Shown here piece by piece: positions 13,291 to 25,549 of a stretch of 64,000 bases of DNA. The position numbers and the translations under genes were made by a program. The notes beneath the pieces are model-generated. The model ran no database searches and was not told the DNA's origin. It was given only the letters and a program-made list of their open reading frames with translations. The DNA is from Archilochus colubris (lineage: Eukaryota > Chordata > Aves > Apodiformes > Trochilidae), in the NCBI GenBank assembly GCA_023079485.1, contig CM041090.1, forward strand, positions 6,198,519-6,262,518, read 5' to 3'. The number at the start of each line of letters is the position of its first letter. Positions within the stretch are counted from its first letter, which is position 1.

Positions 13291-16079
13291 CCTAAGTCCC
13301 ATTTATATATAGCAAAACATTAGGGAGGGAAGCTGTTGTTCTTGCTACAAGTAGTAGTTCAGGCTCAATGGGATGAATACTATTAGCTGACTCTTAACAT
13401 TGCTGCTGTTGCCTCTTTCCACCCTTCTAATTCCTGGAGTTTGCCTTGACTGCTGGAGCTGTGCAGTAAAGACAAATTCTCATGGGGTCTTTTCTCTGAA
13501 TCTGAATAAGGCCCCTCAGCTTCTGCCAGTCTTAATACTTTAGAGCTTTATAAATTTACCAGATCCCTCCCCAAATCTCTGTCCTTGACTCCATCCAGTA
13601 GACTCTGAAATTGCTGGCTGTGCTAAGTTTCAGAACCAGCAGCTTCTGTCTCTAAACTAACCCGTCTTGCTTTTGCTAGGCTTGTATTACCTGCAGAAAG
13701 ACTGCAAGATTTTATTTTAGAAGTTTTTTCACATACTTGTTAAGATATGCTTTGGAGTTTTTTATTTGTTTTTCGATAAAGTAATTAACTTATTTTCTTG
13801 TAAAATGACTCCAGAGGAAAAGTAAAGAACTGAAAGGACTGCTGGGAGCTGAAGAGCAGTGATGATTAATGGCCTGCTGCCTCTGAAGGCTGCAACTCAG
13901 ATATGAGATTTCTTTACTAACAGAACTGGGATTTTTTTTGCTCATATACACATTTATATTACTGTACATTCATGCTTTCTTCCTGGTGTGCATGTGACGC
14001 TTCCATGGAAATTTCTGTTGAATGCTGCAGTGTTTCCAGTAGTAAGAAGTTGTGTTGTAATTTCTGATGCTGTAGCAGCCTTTGGAGCATATGAAATGAC
14101 ACTGAATTTGACAGGAGATTCTGCTCTATTGGCTGGGTAGCTTAATAGTGGCTGAGATTCAAATCAGAGTCTGTTTGTCATGTTTGGAGAGCTGGTAGTA
14201 AGAATATTGACCTAATCTCAGAGGGAAGTTGGTTTAAAACCAGCTGATGCTTCCCAGAAGGAACAATTGCCATGTTTGAGAACATTAATTAGAGTCTCAG
14301 ATCTGACTTACCAACAAAGTCTGTATAAAATCATAGGGGTTTACTTTTTCTTCCTTCCTCTTCTTACCTCTTATTCTATTTGCACTGAAGTGAATGTCAT
14401 TATCTCAGTTTTCTGTTCAAGAGGCACAGTGTGCGATCCACCCTACTTTGACTTACAGAAACACTGCCATATGAATTATTCCTGTTGAGCTCCACTGTAT
14501 CCAGATAAAAGGCTGCAAATCACCTTCTTGGCAGCAGACATTACCCCTCTACTGGGGAGCAGTGCTAGATGTCTTTCGTGGTAACCAGAAGTATGAAAAC
14601 AAGCAATTAGTGGGTATGTGGCCAAGTGTGTTAACAGCATTAGTGACTCATTTCTGCCATTTTGGAGATGCCACTCAACAAAATAAGGGAGAAACCATGC
14701 TGGGCTCCAGGGCAATCTGTAACAGTGGTAATGTAGAGTTGGTCCCTAACCAGGAATGACACCAGACAGAGCCATGCTTTAGAGTATTTTATCCACATCA
14801 TTAAATAACTGGAGTTTTGCCCACAAGTTAGAGCAGAAGACTGATGCCAGTGACTTTGGGTCATGGTTGTGCTCCTGATTTATTGCATAGCATTAGTCAG
14901 ATGATCTTGTATCTGGCCTCACTCTTAGGGTGAGTTTTGGGGCAGGGTTACCATCCTGATTTGGAGTTGCAAATGTTACTTCAGTATATGTTATAACTAA
15001 TGAAAAATAATGCAGTTCATCTTCGCATGAGCAGCATTTGAGTGCAGAGAATACATTATCCTTGATCAACTAGATTAGTCTTGAACTGGTAAACCCAACC
15101 TGTTCTTGTTCAGACAGCCCTAAGTATGTACATTTATTCATTTGACCTCTGGCTCCAACCCAAGTTATCAGTCATAAACTGTTAAATCTCTTCTCAAATG
15201 ATACAGTAGCTGTCTTTGTCTTTTGAGTATAGGAAAAGTTACAGTCGTGTGGGAAATGTAGTAGCTTCATCCCTGTTTTTTTTTTTTTTTTTAAGATGAG
15301 TCAGAGACATTTGCAAATGAGCAGAGATGAGGCAGCTGCTTGTATTTTCAGAATGGAGATAAACCTTAATAAAAAAGAAAATGCTACTGGCTGTAAAGTT
15401 GAGAGAGAGCATAAGGCAGTTTTGCATAAGGTTTTTGCTGCTCATTACTTTTAAATAATAGAAACAAGGGGGGGAGGAGGGGGGTGTTGGACACTAGGGA
15501 TGTACCAGAGCTCTCTTTCTCACTTTGGTTATGGAACCATGAAGAAGACCATTCATATAAAAAACCTGCAGCCCACATTTTACACTAAGTCAAGACTGTA
15601 GGAGCTGAGCAGTCATGTGAAACAGAGCTTATTCATAAATCCAGGTCTTACATATCCAGGGTAATGGAAGATGCACAGCAAATTCTCTCTGATAGGCTCC
15701 TTTGAAAATCTTTAATGTAATTAAGCAACCCTGTGAACTCCACTCACCTGGATGGTTTCAGTCTCCTGCACCCATTCCTGCTGACAGTTTCACTGTGTTT
15801 CTGCATTAGGTTTCTACTTTTAGGGCAGATACATTTAATTAGCAGGTTGTTTGATCAATTAGATAATGAACCTTAAAGTCACCTCCTTGCTTAGATGTGC
15901 TTTGAACAACAGTTTTAGTGACAGCTCCTCTAGACAGAAAAGGGAAGAACCCTCTGTAATTAAGATGTGAATGCACAAAAAATGCCTGTATGGCTCTGCA
16001 GCTTCAAATAAAAATACTTCAAGCTGTAAAACACAGAAGACAAGAGTTCAGTGCATGTGAACACCAGGTCAAGTGGCCA

Positions 16080-16199
16080 AGGTCAGGTTGGCTGGGGCTC
16101 CGAGCAAGCTGGTCTAGTGCAAGGTGCTCCTGCCCATGCAGGGGGTTGGAATTTGATCATCTTTAAAGTCCCTTCCAACCAAAATTATTCTGTGGTTCC
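16080..16199 (+). mobile_element. CR1 LINE 3' end, short fragment
   Basis: The sequence contains the diagnostic run from GGTTGGCTGGGGCTCCGAGC through AAGGTGCTCCTGCCCATGCA, GGGGGTTGGAATTTGATCAT and CTTTAAAGTCCCTTCCAACC to a decayed terminal ATTCTGTGGTTCC. It is older than the copies at 23 and 51 kb because the 3' octamers are degraded. Confidence 0.85.
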
Positions 16200-16260
16200 A
16201 GGTTGATCATGCTTTGTGAGATTATGAGGAGGTCATATTATTAGGCAATGCAATAATAAC

Positions 16261-16425
16261 ATATAGTGAAAAACAAACCAACCCACCAAAAAAAAAAAAA
16301 ACCAAACAAAAAAGCCAAATAATAAAAGCAAACAGCAAACAAACAAAAAAGCCACAAACAAACTACCAAAAACCCCAAAACAAACAAACAAAAAAACCCC
16401 AAACCAACAAAGCAAACCCAGAAAA
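16261..16425 (+). repeat. A/C-rich low-complexity tract
   Basis: AAACAAACC-type words make up about 165 bp with little T or G. It begins about 60 bp downstream of the CR1 3' end at 16199. Its base composition is the complement of the G/T tract at 22.1-22.8 kb, though no shared repeat unit is obvious. Confidence 0.8.
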
Positions 16426-17694
16426 AGTGAGCTATTTTGAGAGACTCTTTTCTCCCTACTTTTTAACTTCTTCTCTGCTTCTGTGCACATGCTCTGCAGT
16501 TCCAGATACCGGGCAATCGAGATTCCCTTATATTGAATCTTGGGGCGTAACTAAAGAATTAGTATTTAGTGAAAAATAATTTGCAGTGGCAATTAACATC
16601 CATTTTTAGGATCTAGAGTCATTAAGGCAAGGATTCAAACACTCAGAAAATTCCCTAGCTGGCATCTAATGTCTGGCCAAATAGATCAAAAAGGATGAAA
16701 GGAAACATTGTTGAAAATAATTTAAGAAGTGGAAGCTTAGTGCAGGAGGGGAGGAAAAGGGGAAGAAAGATTTGTAGGTGTGCACACCCTGCAGAGATGC
16801 AAATGTTGAATATGTGTGTCTAGAAGCACTCTGGTGTCAAATATTTCTGTTCATTGTGTTTCCTTGTCATGTAGGTTGACTTTGAGAAAGAAATCCACTC
16901 TTTTCTATGTGTCCTCCTATTTTATGGTGGAACATTACAGGCTGTAAGCTGTTCAGCAACAGAAAAGTTAATTCTGTCTGCAGTAGTGGTGAAAAGTGTG
17001 GAATCCTATGATAGAACTTGGGTATTTTGTAGTGAGTTCTGTATTGTCTGGTAAAGTTCCATTGGAGGTATTGGGGAGAATTTTTCTTTCAGTATTCTAG
17101 ACTGACACTAGATTTGTTTATTTTCCTGTTATTGGAAAACATCACTAATACAACAATTTTTTCTACACTGTTTTAATTGAGAGAGATTTCCTGAGGTGTG
17201 TGTTTATTTAAGAAAAAAAAACAAAATAAACCCCCCAAAATTATATTTGTGAAACAGAAATTATTCATCTAACTAGAAACAGTTAAATGTCCCTCTTGTT
17301 ATGCAGTCACCAATCCACTTAAGACAGGGTTAATTATATTATATTCTCTTGACACCACCATCAATCTTAGTATTTGTGAGTTTTGTTTTGAACATAATTC
17401 ATACTTTGTGGGATGTGTTCTCCAGTTTCTTTTTGTGCAGGAGTAGCACACTTTTTCTCAGATTTAAATCTCAAATTCATGCAGAAATGCAAAATCCAAA
17501 AGGTTTATCATATCTAACAAAGCCAGCTTTATATTTGCTGTATTTTCTTCTCAGATCCCTGTGCTTTTTCATTTCATGAGGAGCTCTCTCTCACCTAGGA
17601 ATATTAGTCCTTTGGTAGATCTGATCAATATGTTCCCTGTAATGTATATTGTTAATATTTCTGGTCTCTGACATCCTTTCTTAACAACAGGAAT

Positions 17695-17800
17695 ATAAGA
17701 ATGGTCTTTCCATGTCAGACCATAGATCCCTGTAATTCAGCATCTTTTTCCTATAGTAGCACCAAGTATGTAGGAAGGAATATAGGCAAAGAACAAAAGC
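17695..17800 (+). mobile_element. Possible ancient CR1/L3-type LINE remnant
   Basis: TAAGAATGGTCTTTCCATGT followed by CAGACCATAGATCCC and a CAGCATC...TCCTATAGTAGC pattern recalls the 3' region of old amniote CR1/L3 LINEs (the 'agaccaaaggtccatctagcccagtatc' type). The match is partial and from memory. Confidence 0.35.
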
Positions 17801-18628
17801 AGAGTAATTTATTGATTTGCCCTCTGGTATTTTCCACTTGAGACTTCCTTAGGACTTTTTTTGGTGGTGCTCCTGAGGCCTTTTTTCATCCTGCTGGCTT
17901 GTCTCCTCAGTTTTTGTTGCCAACCCTCCCAGGTAACAGCTTTTACCTTACCTGCAGCTAAGGATGGGGGTGCTGGTGAAGTCACCCCAGGGCTGTGTGT
18001 GCTGGTGTTCTGTTTCCAGAGGGAATTCCATGAAGACACCAAAGAGCTGGAGCTTGGAAACTGTTTATGCTTCTTCCCCAGCTAGGTGCTTTCCATCTTA
18101 GATTAATTTTTGAGCCTAAAGCAGATTTGGTTTTAATAAATTCTGTTGGGTTGCTCTTCCAAATCCTTGTCTAGTATCCATTTGTTTAGCTACATATTTT
18201 CTGACAGATTTATTTCCTTGTGTAGCCTGATGCATTCAGTGTATACAAAATGGATACTTTCTAATGATTATATAGACAGAAGCAGCAAAACCTGCTCAGT
18301 TCCTACTCTTTATTTCTGTATCATGTTTGGTTTCTTTTTTTTTATGGATTTCCAATATTTTGCCTTCCTTTGGTTTTTTTACAGAGTTCTAGTCCATTTT
18401 GTTATGTGCCATACAGAATCTCAGCTACTGCTCTGTAAACTTTCCTCAGTAGGGATGTCAACCATTTAAATGGGGGATGGCAACATTTTGGTTTTCTGTT
18501 CTTTCCCTGATAATTCGTGATGTTAAAATGCTTTTTGGACTGTTATACAATTGTTTTTGTAGAGTTGTCCATTATAAATTCACAGTCCTGCTCTGCATAG
18601 TTATTCCCCTGCTTTATGGAATGCATTT

Positions 18629-18718
18629 ATATGCATTATTCTCATGCAGCCTCTCCCATTCTTCCTATACCATTAATATGCATTATTCTCATGCAGCCTA
18701 CCCCATTCTTCCTAAATG
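18629..18718 (+). repeat. 47-bp tandem duplication
   Basis: Two adjacent copies (18629-18675 and 18676-18718) begin with ATATGCATTATTCTCATGCA and continue GCCTCTCCCATTCTTCCTA or GCCTACCCCATTCTTCCTA. They differ at few positions, so the duplication is fairly recent. Confidence 0.9.
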
Positions 18719-21700
18719 TGCCTATGCCTCTATGTAGTAAAACTGCCTGGGTGCTGAAACTCACAAATAAGAAAATAAGAGGAAAAAAAAATAGTAGCGT
18801 CAAGTTTGCAGATTGCATATGAGCTAGGAAGTCTGAGATATTATTTCAAGCAAACTGTAGTGAAAAAAAAAAACAAGCAAAAAACAGATTCCTGAGCTGC
18901 TGAGGAAACCAGCATTCATTTCTTGTATAGACTTGGTACAGTGATGGGCAACCAGAAACGAAGCCAGAATCAGCTTAAGGCAGACTTAGGGAGCTTTAGA
19001 GGAACAAGGTCCTGGTCCCCCAGGTTCCTCCCTCTGCAGCAGGATGGTGTTAGATATTCTCTCTAAATAGATGGAATTCTTTCTGGGCTTTCCACTGCAC
19101 TAGAAGCCCTGACAAATTTGTCTTATTGCCAAGGATTTAGTGAAAAAAAAAATAATGTCTTGTAAAATTCCTGACTAGTCTTATTATTCAGCCCACTAAG
19201 CATAAAATCAAATCTAAGAGGTGGCCATTAACTCTCATGGATGCCTGCCTTTATTTTATTAACACCAGCAAAAAGCAGGGACTGTTTACACATGGACTGG
19301 AGCTGCTTCTGCAGCAAGTGCCAGGGTAGGAGTGGAGCCATCAGTCACTTCAAAGTCCTGAAAACATCAGGACTGACTGCAAAACTGTACTGTAATTTGA
19401 CAATTAAAAATGATATCTCATTATAAAATAGTAAGAATTGTCCATAGCAGGAGTGACTCACCAAGCAGGTAACTCATTACCATGACCTAAATATAAAGGA
19501 TGGAGGAATGGCTCTGCTGAAGAGAAAGGATTAAAGTCTCCTGAAGCAGGAAAGCTACCAGCAGGTAAGTTTGAGGAGGTGTTAATACAATATTCATATT
19601 TTAAAATCTTAAGCTGTTTTCTTATTTTTCATGCAATAATGAAGCCTAACCCCTGGGTAGGCAGGACTTTTGGAGTCAGTCTTCTGGATAGAGAATCCTG
19701 GGAAACATTCCTGCTCACACAGTGTTACTAATAATCATGTAAAATATTAAAGCTGGCTGGGTTTTTATAGCTGCTGCTGTGCTCTTTGCACTCTGCACTT
19801 TCCTCATCTCGGGCACTGAGTGAACACCAGGCAGGTTTTGTTTCTGCAGTTCACGTGCCAAAGCAAGGATGTTATTTGCAATCATAGCACTGCAGGAAAA
19901 TGGTAAAGTAAAATGAAGAAAAGGAGAAAAAACAGGCAAATCATATACTGGGTGTAAATTCAATTTTCTCTTTACAGTACATTCTTGTAATACTCCTTCC
20001 CTATTGGCAATAGAAAGGTGTTTAAAATGCCGGATTTAAATGTGTGTCCAATGGCTTTGATATCTCATTATTAAGATTGACATCACTCTCCATGTTCTGT
20101 CCAAGAGCAAAAAATTACTTTTATTTGTAGGTAGAAAAAAGTTGTATTTTCAAACAGAGATCTTAAGTTCTAGAGAGATTTATGGGAAAAAAACTTGATT
20201 TAAAATTGGTTTGCCTTTGAGCTCAAGAGAAAACAGATACAAAAAACAATTTTTTTCAGTCATTTCTATGTCTTACTAAATTTTTAATTGCTTAAATCCC
20301 ACTTGTAAAAACACTTGATTCCTGCCTGTCCTTGTACTAAACACACTTGTAAAATTTTGAACATGCTGTGTTCAGGAAGTTGAGCTTGCATCCTAAGGGT
20401 TAATTTTGTTTAAAAGAATTAATAGAATAGCACATGGGAGCTGGGAATTGATTCTGGTGCAAGCAACTGGGGTGAGTGTGAATCTGTAGAGGTGCTGAGT
20501 AACTAAGGAAATACAGAGCTGGGATTTGACAGCTGCAAACCAGAAGAATTTTCTTATAGTTTTGTACAATTCTTTTCTCTCATGTTTTGCTGAATATTCC
20601 TAGTCAAGTGTAAAGGATATTGTTAGTGCAAATCAAGCTGCAATGCATTCATACATGCTTTATCTACATGAATATACACATTTTAATGATTGGTGCAGAA
20701 GGCAATGGCATAGATTTATTTTTGGACTGTGGTCACGGGAGCTGAAATAGCCTCTGTATGCCAAAAAGTTTTCCTCCACAAGTTTAGAACTTGTCTTTTC
20801 CTCTAATTGCTCTTTTTTTGCAAAAGGTGGCCGTGCTCAGAGCTTCTCTGCTGTGTTCCTCATCCCTCTCTGCACACTTTTGGGTGATGAATATCCATCA
20901 GGATGGGAAATATCTCTTGTATCTTGCCAAGGGAGTTCTCAGCTCTGTGCAGCAATGTGTTGGCAATTTAAAAGAATCCTTCCCTGCAGGGAGCAACAAC
21001 ATTAGAAATGATTAAAACAAAACCTAAAATGTCACCTTAGACTGATGAAATTCCCTCATCAAGCAATATGGAGTTGACACTTGAGTGAGACCCTTTAAAA
21101 CTCGGATAAACAGCAGAAAATTAAACTGGAGATGAGAGGCAAACAAAACCATCCCACTTTTCCCTGGCAAGAGCTGGTTCCAATGTGTTGATTATTCTCA
21201 GACAATCTCACAGCCACTGACCCTAACTCTGCATGAAGAACATCCAGCAACACAGCTTCAGGCAGCTGGGGATATGTATGGGCTATTGTTCATCAGCTAA
21301 AAAAAATGAAATACCCGTCTGTCTTGGAGCTTCACTCCTATCTTCCCTCATATGCAGGAAGACAGATGAGAAGCTGTCTTACTAGCTCAATTTTGGGATT
21401 ATTCTCATCCATTTTTCCATCCCCTTGGACTGCTTTTGTGGGAAGTATAGGATTCCTGCAGTTATAAAATAACCTGTGCATGAGGGAGTTTTCCTTGACA
21501 TTCTAATTCTGTCTATCAGTGCCTGCTTGGAAACAAGAGGATTTTGTAATTGTTTAATTCAGTTGAGTTGTGGTTTGAAGTTCAGAGCACCAGCAAGCAG
21601 CTTGTTGACCCCACATTTAAATCCAGGTACAGATCCAGCCCTGGTGGAACCTCTGGTGATGAACAGCAGGGTCCAGCTGCTGGAAATCCTTTCTGTGAGC

Positions 21701-21789
21701 TGCAGTTTTCCTTAAGAAGGAATTTTCAGTCTCCTATAGGGGCATTCTCCCCTCATTTCACAGCACTACTCTTGACTGCAAAAGACTGG

Positions 21790-21816
21790 AAAAAAAAAAA
21801 AAAAAAAAAAAAAAAA
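21790..21816 (+). repeat. Poly(A) run of 27
   Basis: A pure A run follows AAAGACTGG. The upstream 300 bp contain no recognisable gene or SINE, so I cannot say that this is a retrotransposed tail. Confidence 0.9.
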
Positions 21817-22114
21817 GACCAAACATTAAGGTTGAATCCTGAGGTTGGGATCTTCGGCCACCTTTAGGAATAGGAATTTAACTCGGATAATCCCTGCATG
21901 CTCCAGCATTTCTTTCTGAGCTCCTCAGCTGTCTGTGTTTGGATGGAATTTTGCCGTGGGCACAGATCCAGTCCCTGCAGCCCTGAGAGAAGTGATGTTT
22001 GGGGCTGCTCTGCTGCTGCTTTGGGTGACTGCTCAGGGTTGTTTGGCTTTCCTCAGCGCAGAGAGAAACTGAGCATCCAGGGGGGCTGTCAGCAGCTCCC
22101 TCCTCCTCCTCCTC

Positions 22115-22796
22115 CTGGGGGTTTTGGGGGTTTTTTGGTTTGGTTTGGTTTTGTAGTTGTGTTTTGGTTTCTTGGGGGGGTTGTTTTGTTTGGGGTTTTT
22201 TATGGGTTTTTTAATGTGTTGTTTTGGGTTTTTTAAATTTCTTTTTTGGTGGTTTTTGTTTGGTTTTTGTTTGGTGATTTTTTTGGTTTTGGGGGGTTTT
22301 TTGTTTGGCTTTTTTTCTGGGGTTTTATTTTGGAGGTTTTTGGGTTTTGGTTTTTGGGTTTTTGTTTGGTTTTTGGTTTTTTTGTTTAGTTTTTTCTTTG
22401 TTTTGTGCGGGGATTTGTTTGGCTTTTTTCTGGGGGTCTTTTTTGTGGTTTTTGGATTTTGTTTTTTGTTTGTTGGTGATTTTTTTTTTTGTTTGTGGGG
22501 TTTTTGGTTTGGTTTTTTTCTTGGGTTTTTTTGTGGTTTTGGGATTTTGTTTTTTGTTTGGTTTTTGGCGATTTTTGGTTTGTGGGGTTTTTTGTTTGGT
22601 TTTTTTCTTGGGTTTTTTTGTGGGTTTTGGGTTTTAGTTTTTTGTTTGGTTTTTGCTTGGTTTTTGTTGCTTCTTGTGGGGTTTTTGCTTTTTTTGTTTG
22701 GTTTTTGTCGGTTTTTGCTTGAGGATTTTTTGTGGCTTTTTTTTTGGGGGGGGGGCGGGTGTGTGTTTTTTTGTTTGTTTGTTTGTTTAGTCTTTT
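22115..22796 (+). repeat. G/T-rich degenerate minisatellite with extreme strand asymmetry
   Basis: Almost every base in this 0.68 kb is G or T on the + strand. A phrase of the form GGTTTTTTTCTTGGGTTTTTTT recurs near 22306, 22420, 22511 and 22598, with spacing falling from about 114 to 87 bp, so it is a degenerate tandem repeat. Many GGG runs make G-quadruplexes possible on this strand. It is bounded by a (TCC)n-like run at 22101-22118 and a G-run with a GTTT array at 22745-22790. Long open frames on both strands here (for example a Lys/Pro/Asn-rich minus-strand frame at 22033-23010) arise from the absence of stop codons in this composition and are not genes. Confidence 0.9.
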
Positions 22797-23093
22797 TTCC
22801 AGTGTGCCCTGCCATGCAGGCTGCTTTCCCCCAGCTGCCCCATCCCTGTGTGCAGTGGGATGAGGGAGGCAGCAGCTGCACCCAGGCAGGGAGCTGGAGG
22901 ATTCTGCTGCCTCCCAGCAGAGCTTGTGCCTGACTGGATCTGAAAGCCAGGAGCTTGCTCTGAGCAATGAGCCATACCTGATGGTGCAAATGAATCTGAA
23001 AGCACCTCATTCACAATTCTCCAATTCTGTGTGGCAGAAGAAAAGAGCTTATTTTACTGGCTGTGTGTGCCCAGAAAATAAAAGCAGAGCAAC

Positions 23094-23559
23094 TCTAGGT
23101 CCTGGAGCAGGTCCAAAGGAGGGCAACCAGGCTGGTGAAGGGACTCGAGCACAGACCCTATGAGGAGAGGCTGAGGGAGCTGGGGGTGTTCAGCCTGGAG
23201 AAGAGGAGGCTCAGAGGAGACCTCATCACTCTCTACAGCTCCCTGAAAGGAGGTTGGAGCCAGGGGGGGGTTGGGCTCTTTTCCCAGACAACTTTCAACA
23301 AGACAAGAGGGCATGGTCTTAAGTTGTGCCAGGGGAAGTTTAGGTTGGATATTAGAAAGAATTTCTTTATGGAGAGGGTGATCAGACGTTGGAATGAGCT
23401 GCCCAGGGAAGTAGTGGATTCTCCATCCCTGGAGATATTTCAAAAGAGCCTGGATGTGGCACTCAGTGCCATGGTCTAGCAACCACAACAGTGGTTCAAG
23501 GGTTGGACTTGATGATCTCTCAGGTCCCTTCCAACCCAGCCAATTCTATGATTCTGTGA
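23094..23559 (+). mobile_element. CR1 LINE, 5'-truncated 3' end
   Basis: The 5'-truncated copy starts at the CTGGAGCAGGTCCAAAGGAGGG block and ends with ATTCTATGATTCTGTGA, the CR1 3' terminal repeat. A frame at 23135-23479 still reads the conserved C-terminal stretch of the CR1 second ORF ([19 protein letters not shown], then [15 protein letters not shown]). It lies about 300 bp downstream of the G/T-rich minisatellite at 22.1-22.8 kb. Confidence 0.95.
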
Positions 23560-25487
23560 ACCCCTCTGGTGGACCCACAAGTCTCTTCTGGTGTCTCAGG
23601 AACACTTCAGTAATGATGAGACTGTCTTAATGGGTCTGGGATTAAAAACATGAGAGCCAGAGAGGAAATGTGCAGCTTAGACTTGGTGAAAAATGTCTTT
23701 TCTATCTTTCTATCTGAATTTATAGGCAGGTTGGGATGGTTCTGGCCAACTAACAAAACTCATTGAATTACATGCTGCCCAGGCTAGCAGGCTGGGCTGT
23801 TAATGTTGGTTCATTACATTTTATCACTGATTGCAGGGCCACTGGTATGGAACACTGTGTTCAGATAAAGCTCCTCTGAAGCACTAATTTGTTGAAATAG
23901 AGGTACCCTGATAAGGATGTGCAAATGAAGATAACTTTAATGGGTTATAAAAGCACTGTCAATCCACAGCTGTTCTTAGGAACATAGTGTTTGCCATGTC
24001 CTACTGATCATGTCATTTCAAAACCAGGGATTGCTGCTGATTTTTATTGACTGTGATAATTCTGATACAATTACCTGTGCTGGTGGTGATAAGTAGACAA
24101 AACTGTTGTGTGTTTAATGTAATTTGATTTTCAAGGTTTCAGAAGGACCAGGCCCTTGGGTGACAGATTTTTAGGTGACATCTTTGATGACACAGGGTTT
24201 CAGGAGGTTGGATCCCAGCCCCAAGAAGCTGGGTACCTGTGTTATGCTGCTGGATATCTTTTCAAATGAAACCCCAAATGCAGACCCAATAGTATTTTGT
24301 CATCTGTGTTCCTGTGCTGGGAGACTTCCCGTTGCTGCTCAGTCCAAAGGATGAATTAGGCCTAAAAAAATTTCTTCAGCTGCTCTAGTTGAAACACTGA
24401 GCTAGCAAATTCTTTTTTTTTTTTTTTTTTTTAATGTGAATTTTTCAGTCACATAGGAAGCTTTATTTGCCAGATCCTCAAGACGCATTGGAAGGGGATT
24501 TTGGTTGATTATGGGGATTGGAATGGAATTCTCTAACATTTCTGTCTGGCACAATACCATTAGGAGAATGCTCTTTTTTTTTTTTGTTCTCTGAGCAGAG
24601 AAAAGCTTCATTTCAGGGCAGACAAAATTTTAGTTCTTGATTAAAATAGAGGTGGTGTGACATTCCCCAAAGGAAAGCTCTTCAAAATATCTCCTTGAGG
24701 ACAGGCAGTTCCCTGCATTGCTGCTTAGGGTATAATTAGATTTCCAGGGAAGGGATCCAAGGCTAGGACAGGGTGAGTCTGGAGGCCAGGGGGTTCATTT
24801 CCTCTTCTGAGACCTTAATTCTAGTCCCTACCTCCTTTCTCAGAGAGTGTCTGTGAAATATGTTTGCTTTGTATGTTTAAAAGTCTAGATACTCATCTCT
24901 CAGCTACAACAGAACAGATACTCAGCATCCTTGGCAGCCTGAAATAGCATTTGTAAACGTCATTATTTTTCTGGAACCCCAGACTGCAAACAAGTAGCTG
25001 AGAAACTGGTCCCAGCAGCTTTAAGGCATGATTATTCTGTGAAACAGAAACCCTAACAAAGAAGACACTCATCTTCTCATTTCATTACCTCTCCCCAGAA
25101 GCAATTCTATTGCATTTGCATGGCACAGAATTTAAGTTTTAAACTCCTGGTCTCTCGGGAGTGTCTCAAAGGGCTGGCAATGGTTTCATCTGCATAAGCA
25201 TCCGTTGCATCCTCTAATCCTCCACTTTCTCAGCTCTATCACTTCTCTTATTGCAATCTGGAGAGCAGCACTAGAGAACTTAAAAAAGGATGGGACTAAA
25301 TTAGAGATAGAGGACTTGACAACGTGGTTCTCTTTCTGCCTTAGAAATAGGTGAGCTATGCATTACTCAAATGAACCCAATATATTTTTTTAAAAAAGGC
25401 TTTAAGAACTCCCAGAAAATGACAATGAGCAATGTCATAACAAGGCACAAAGAGTAGCTTTTGCTTAGACCCCCAAAACTAGGGAGA

Positions 25488-25549
25488 TAACTTCCTCCTA
25501 AGGTAACTTACTCCTAAGGTAACTTACTCCTCAGGTAACTTCCTCCTGG
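25488..25549 (+). repeat. 16-bp tandem repeat, about four copies
   Basis: The unit TAACTTACTCCTAAGG recurs at 25488, 25504, 25520 and 25536 with a few substitutions. Nothing else is recognised around it. Confidence 0.9.

Larger units (their letters stand above)
13291..22114. other. Noncoding DNA, presumed intron; only repeats recognised
   Basis: Other than the CR1 end at 16080-16199, the A/C tract, the 47-bp duplication, the possible old LINE at 17.7 kb and the poly(A) run, nothing is recognised. The last 200 bp (21900-22114) are more GC-rich than their surroundings and lead into the G/T minisatellite. Confidence 0.65.

Noticed and set aside
22033..23010. 325-codon minus-strand open frame rich in Lys, Pro, Asn and Gln, plus long + strand Phe/Gly/Leu-rich frames at 22157-22933
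   Set aside because: They span the G/T-only minisatellite, where the composition excludes stop codons on both strands. No domain, no splice context, and repeats dictate the residues.
23054..23488. Opposite-strand frames over CR1 copies (also at 30403-30864 and 51219-51497)
   Set aside because: They are antisense readings of CR1 ORF2 3' sequence, which repeat in the same form in each copy.
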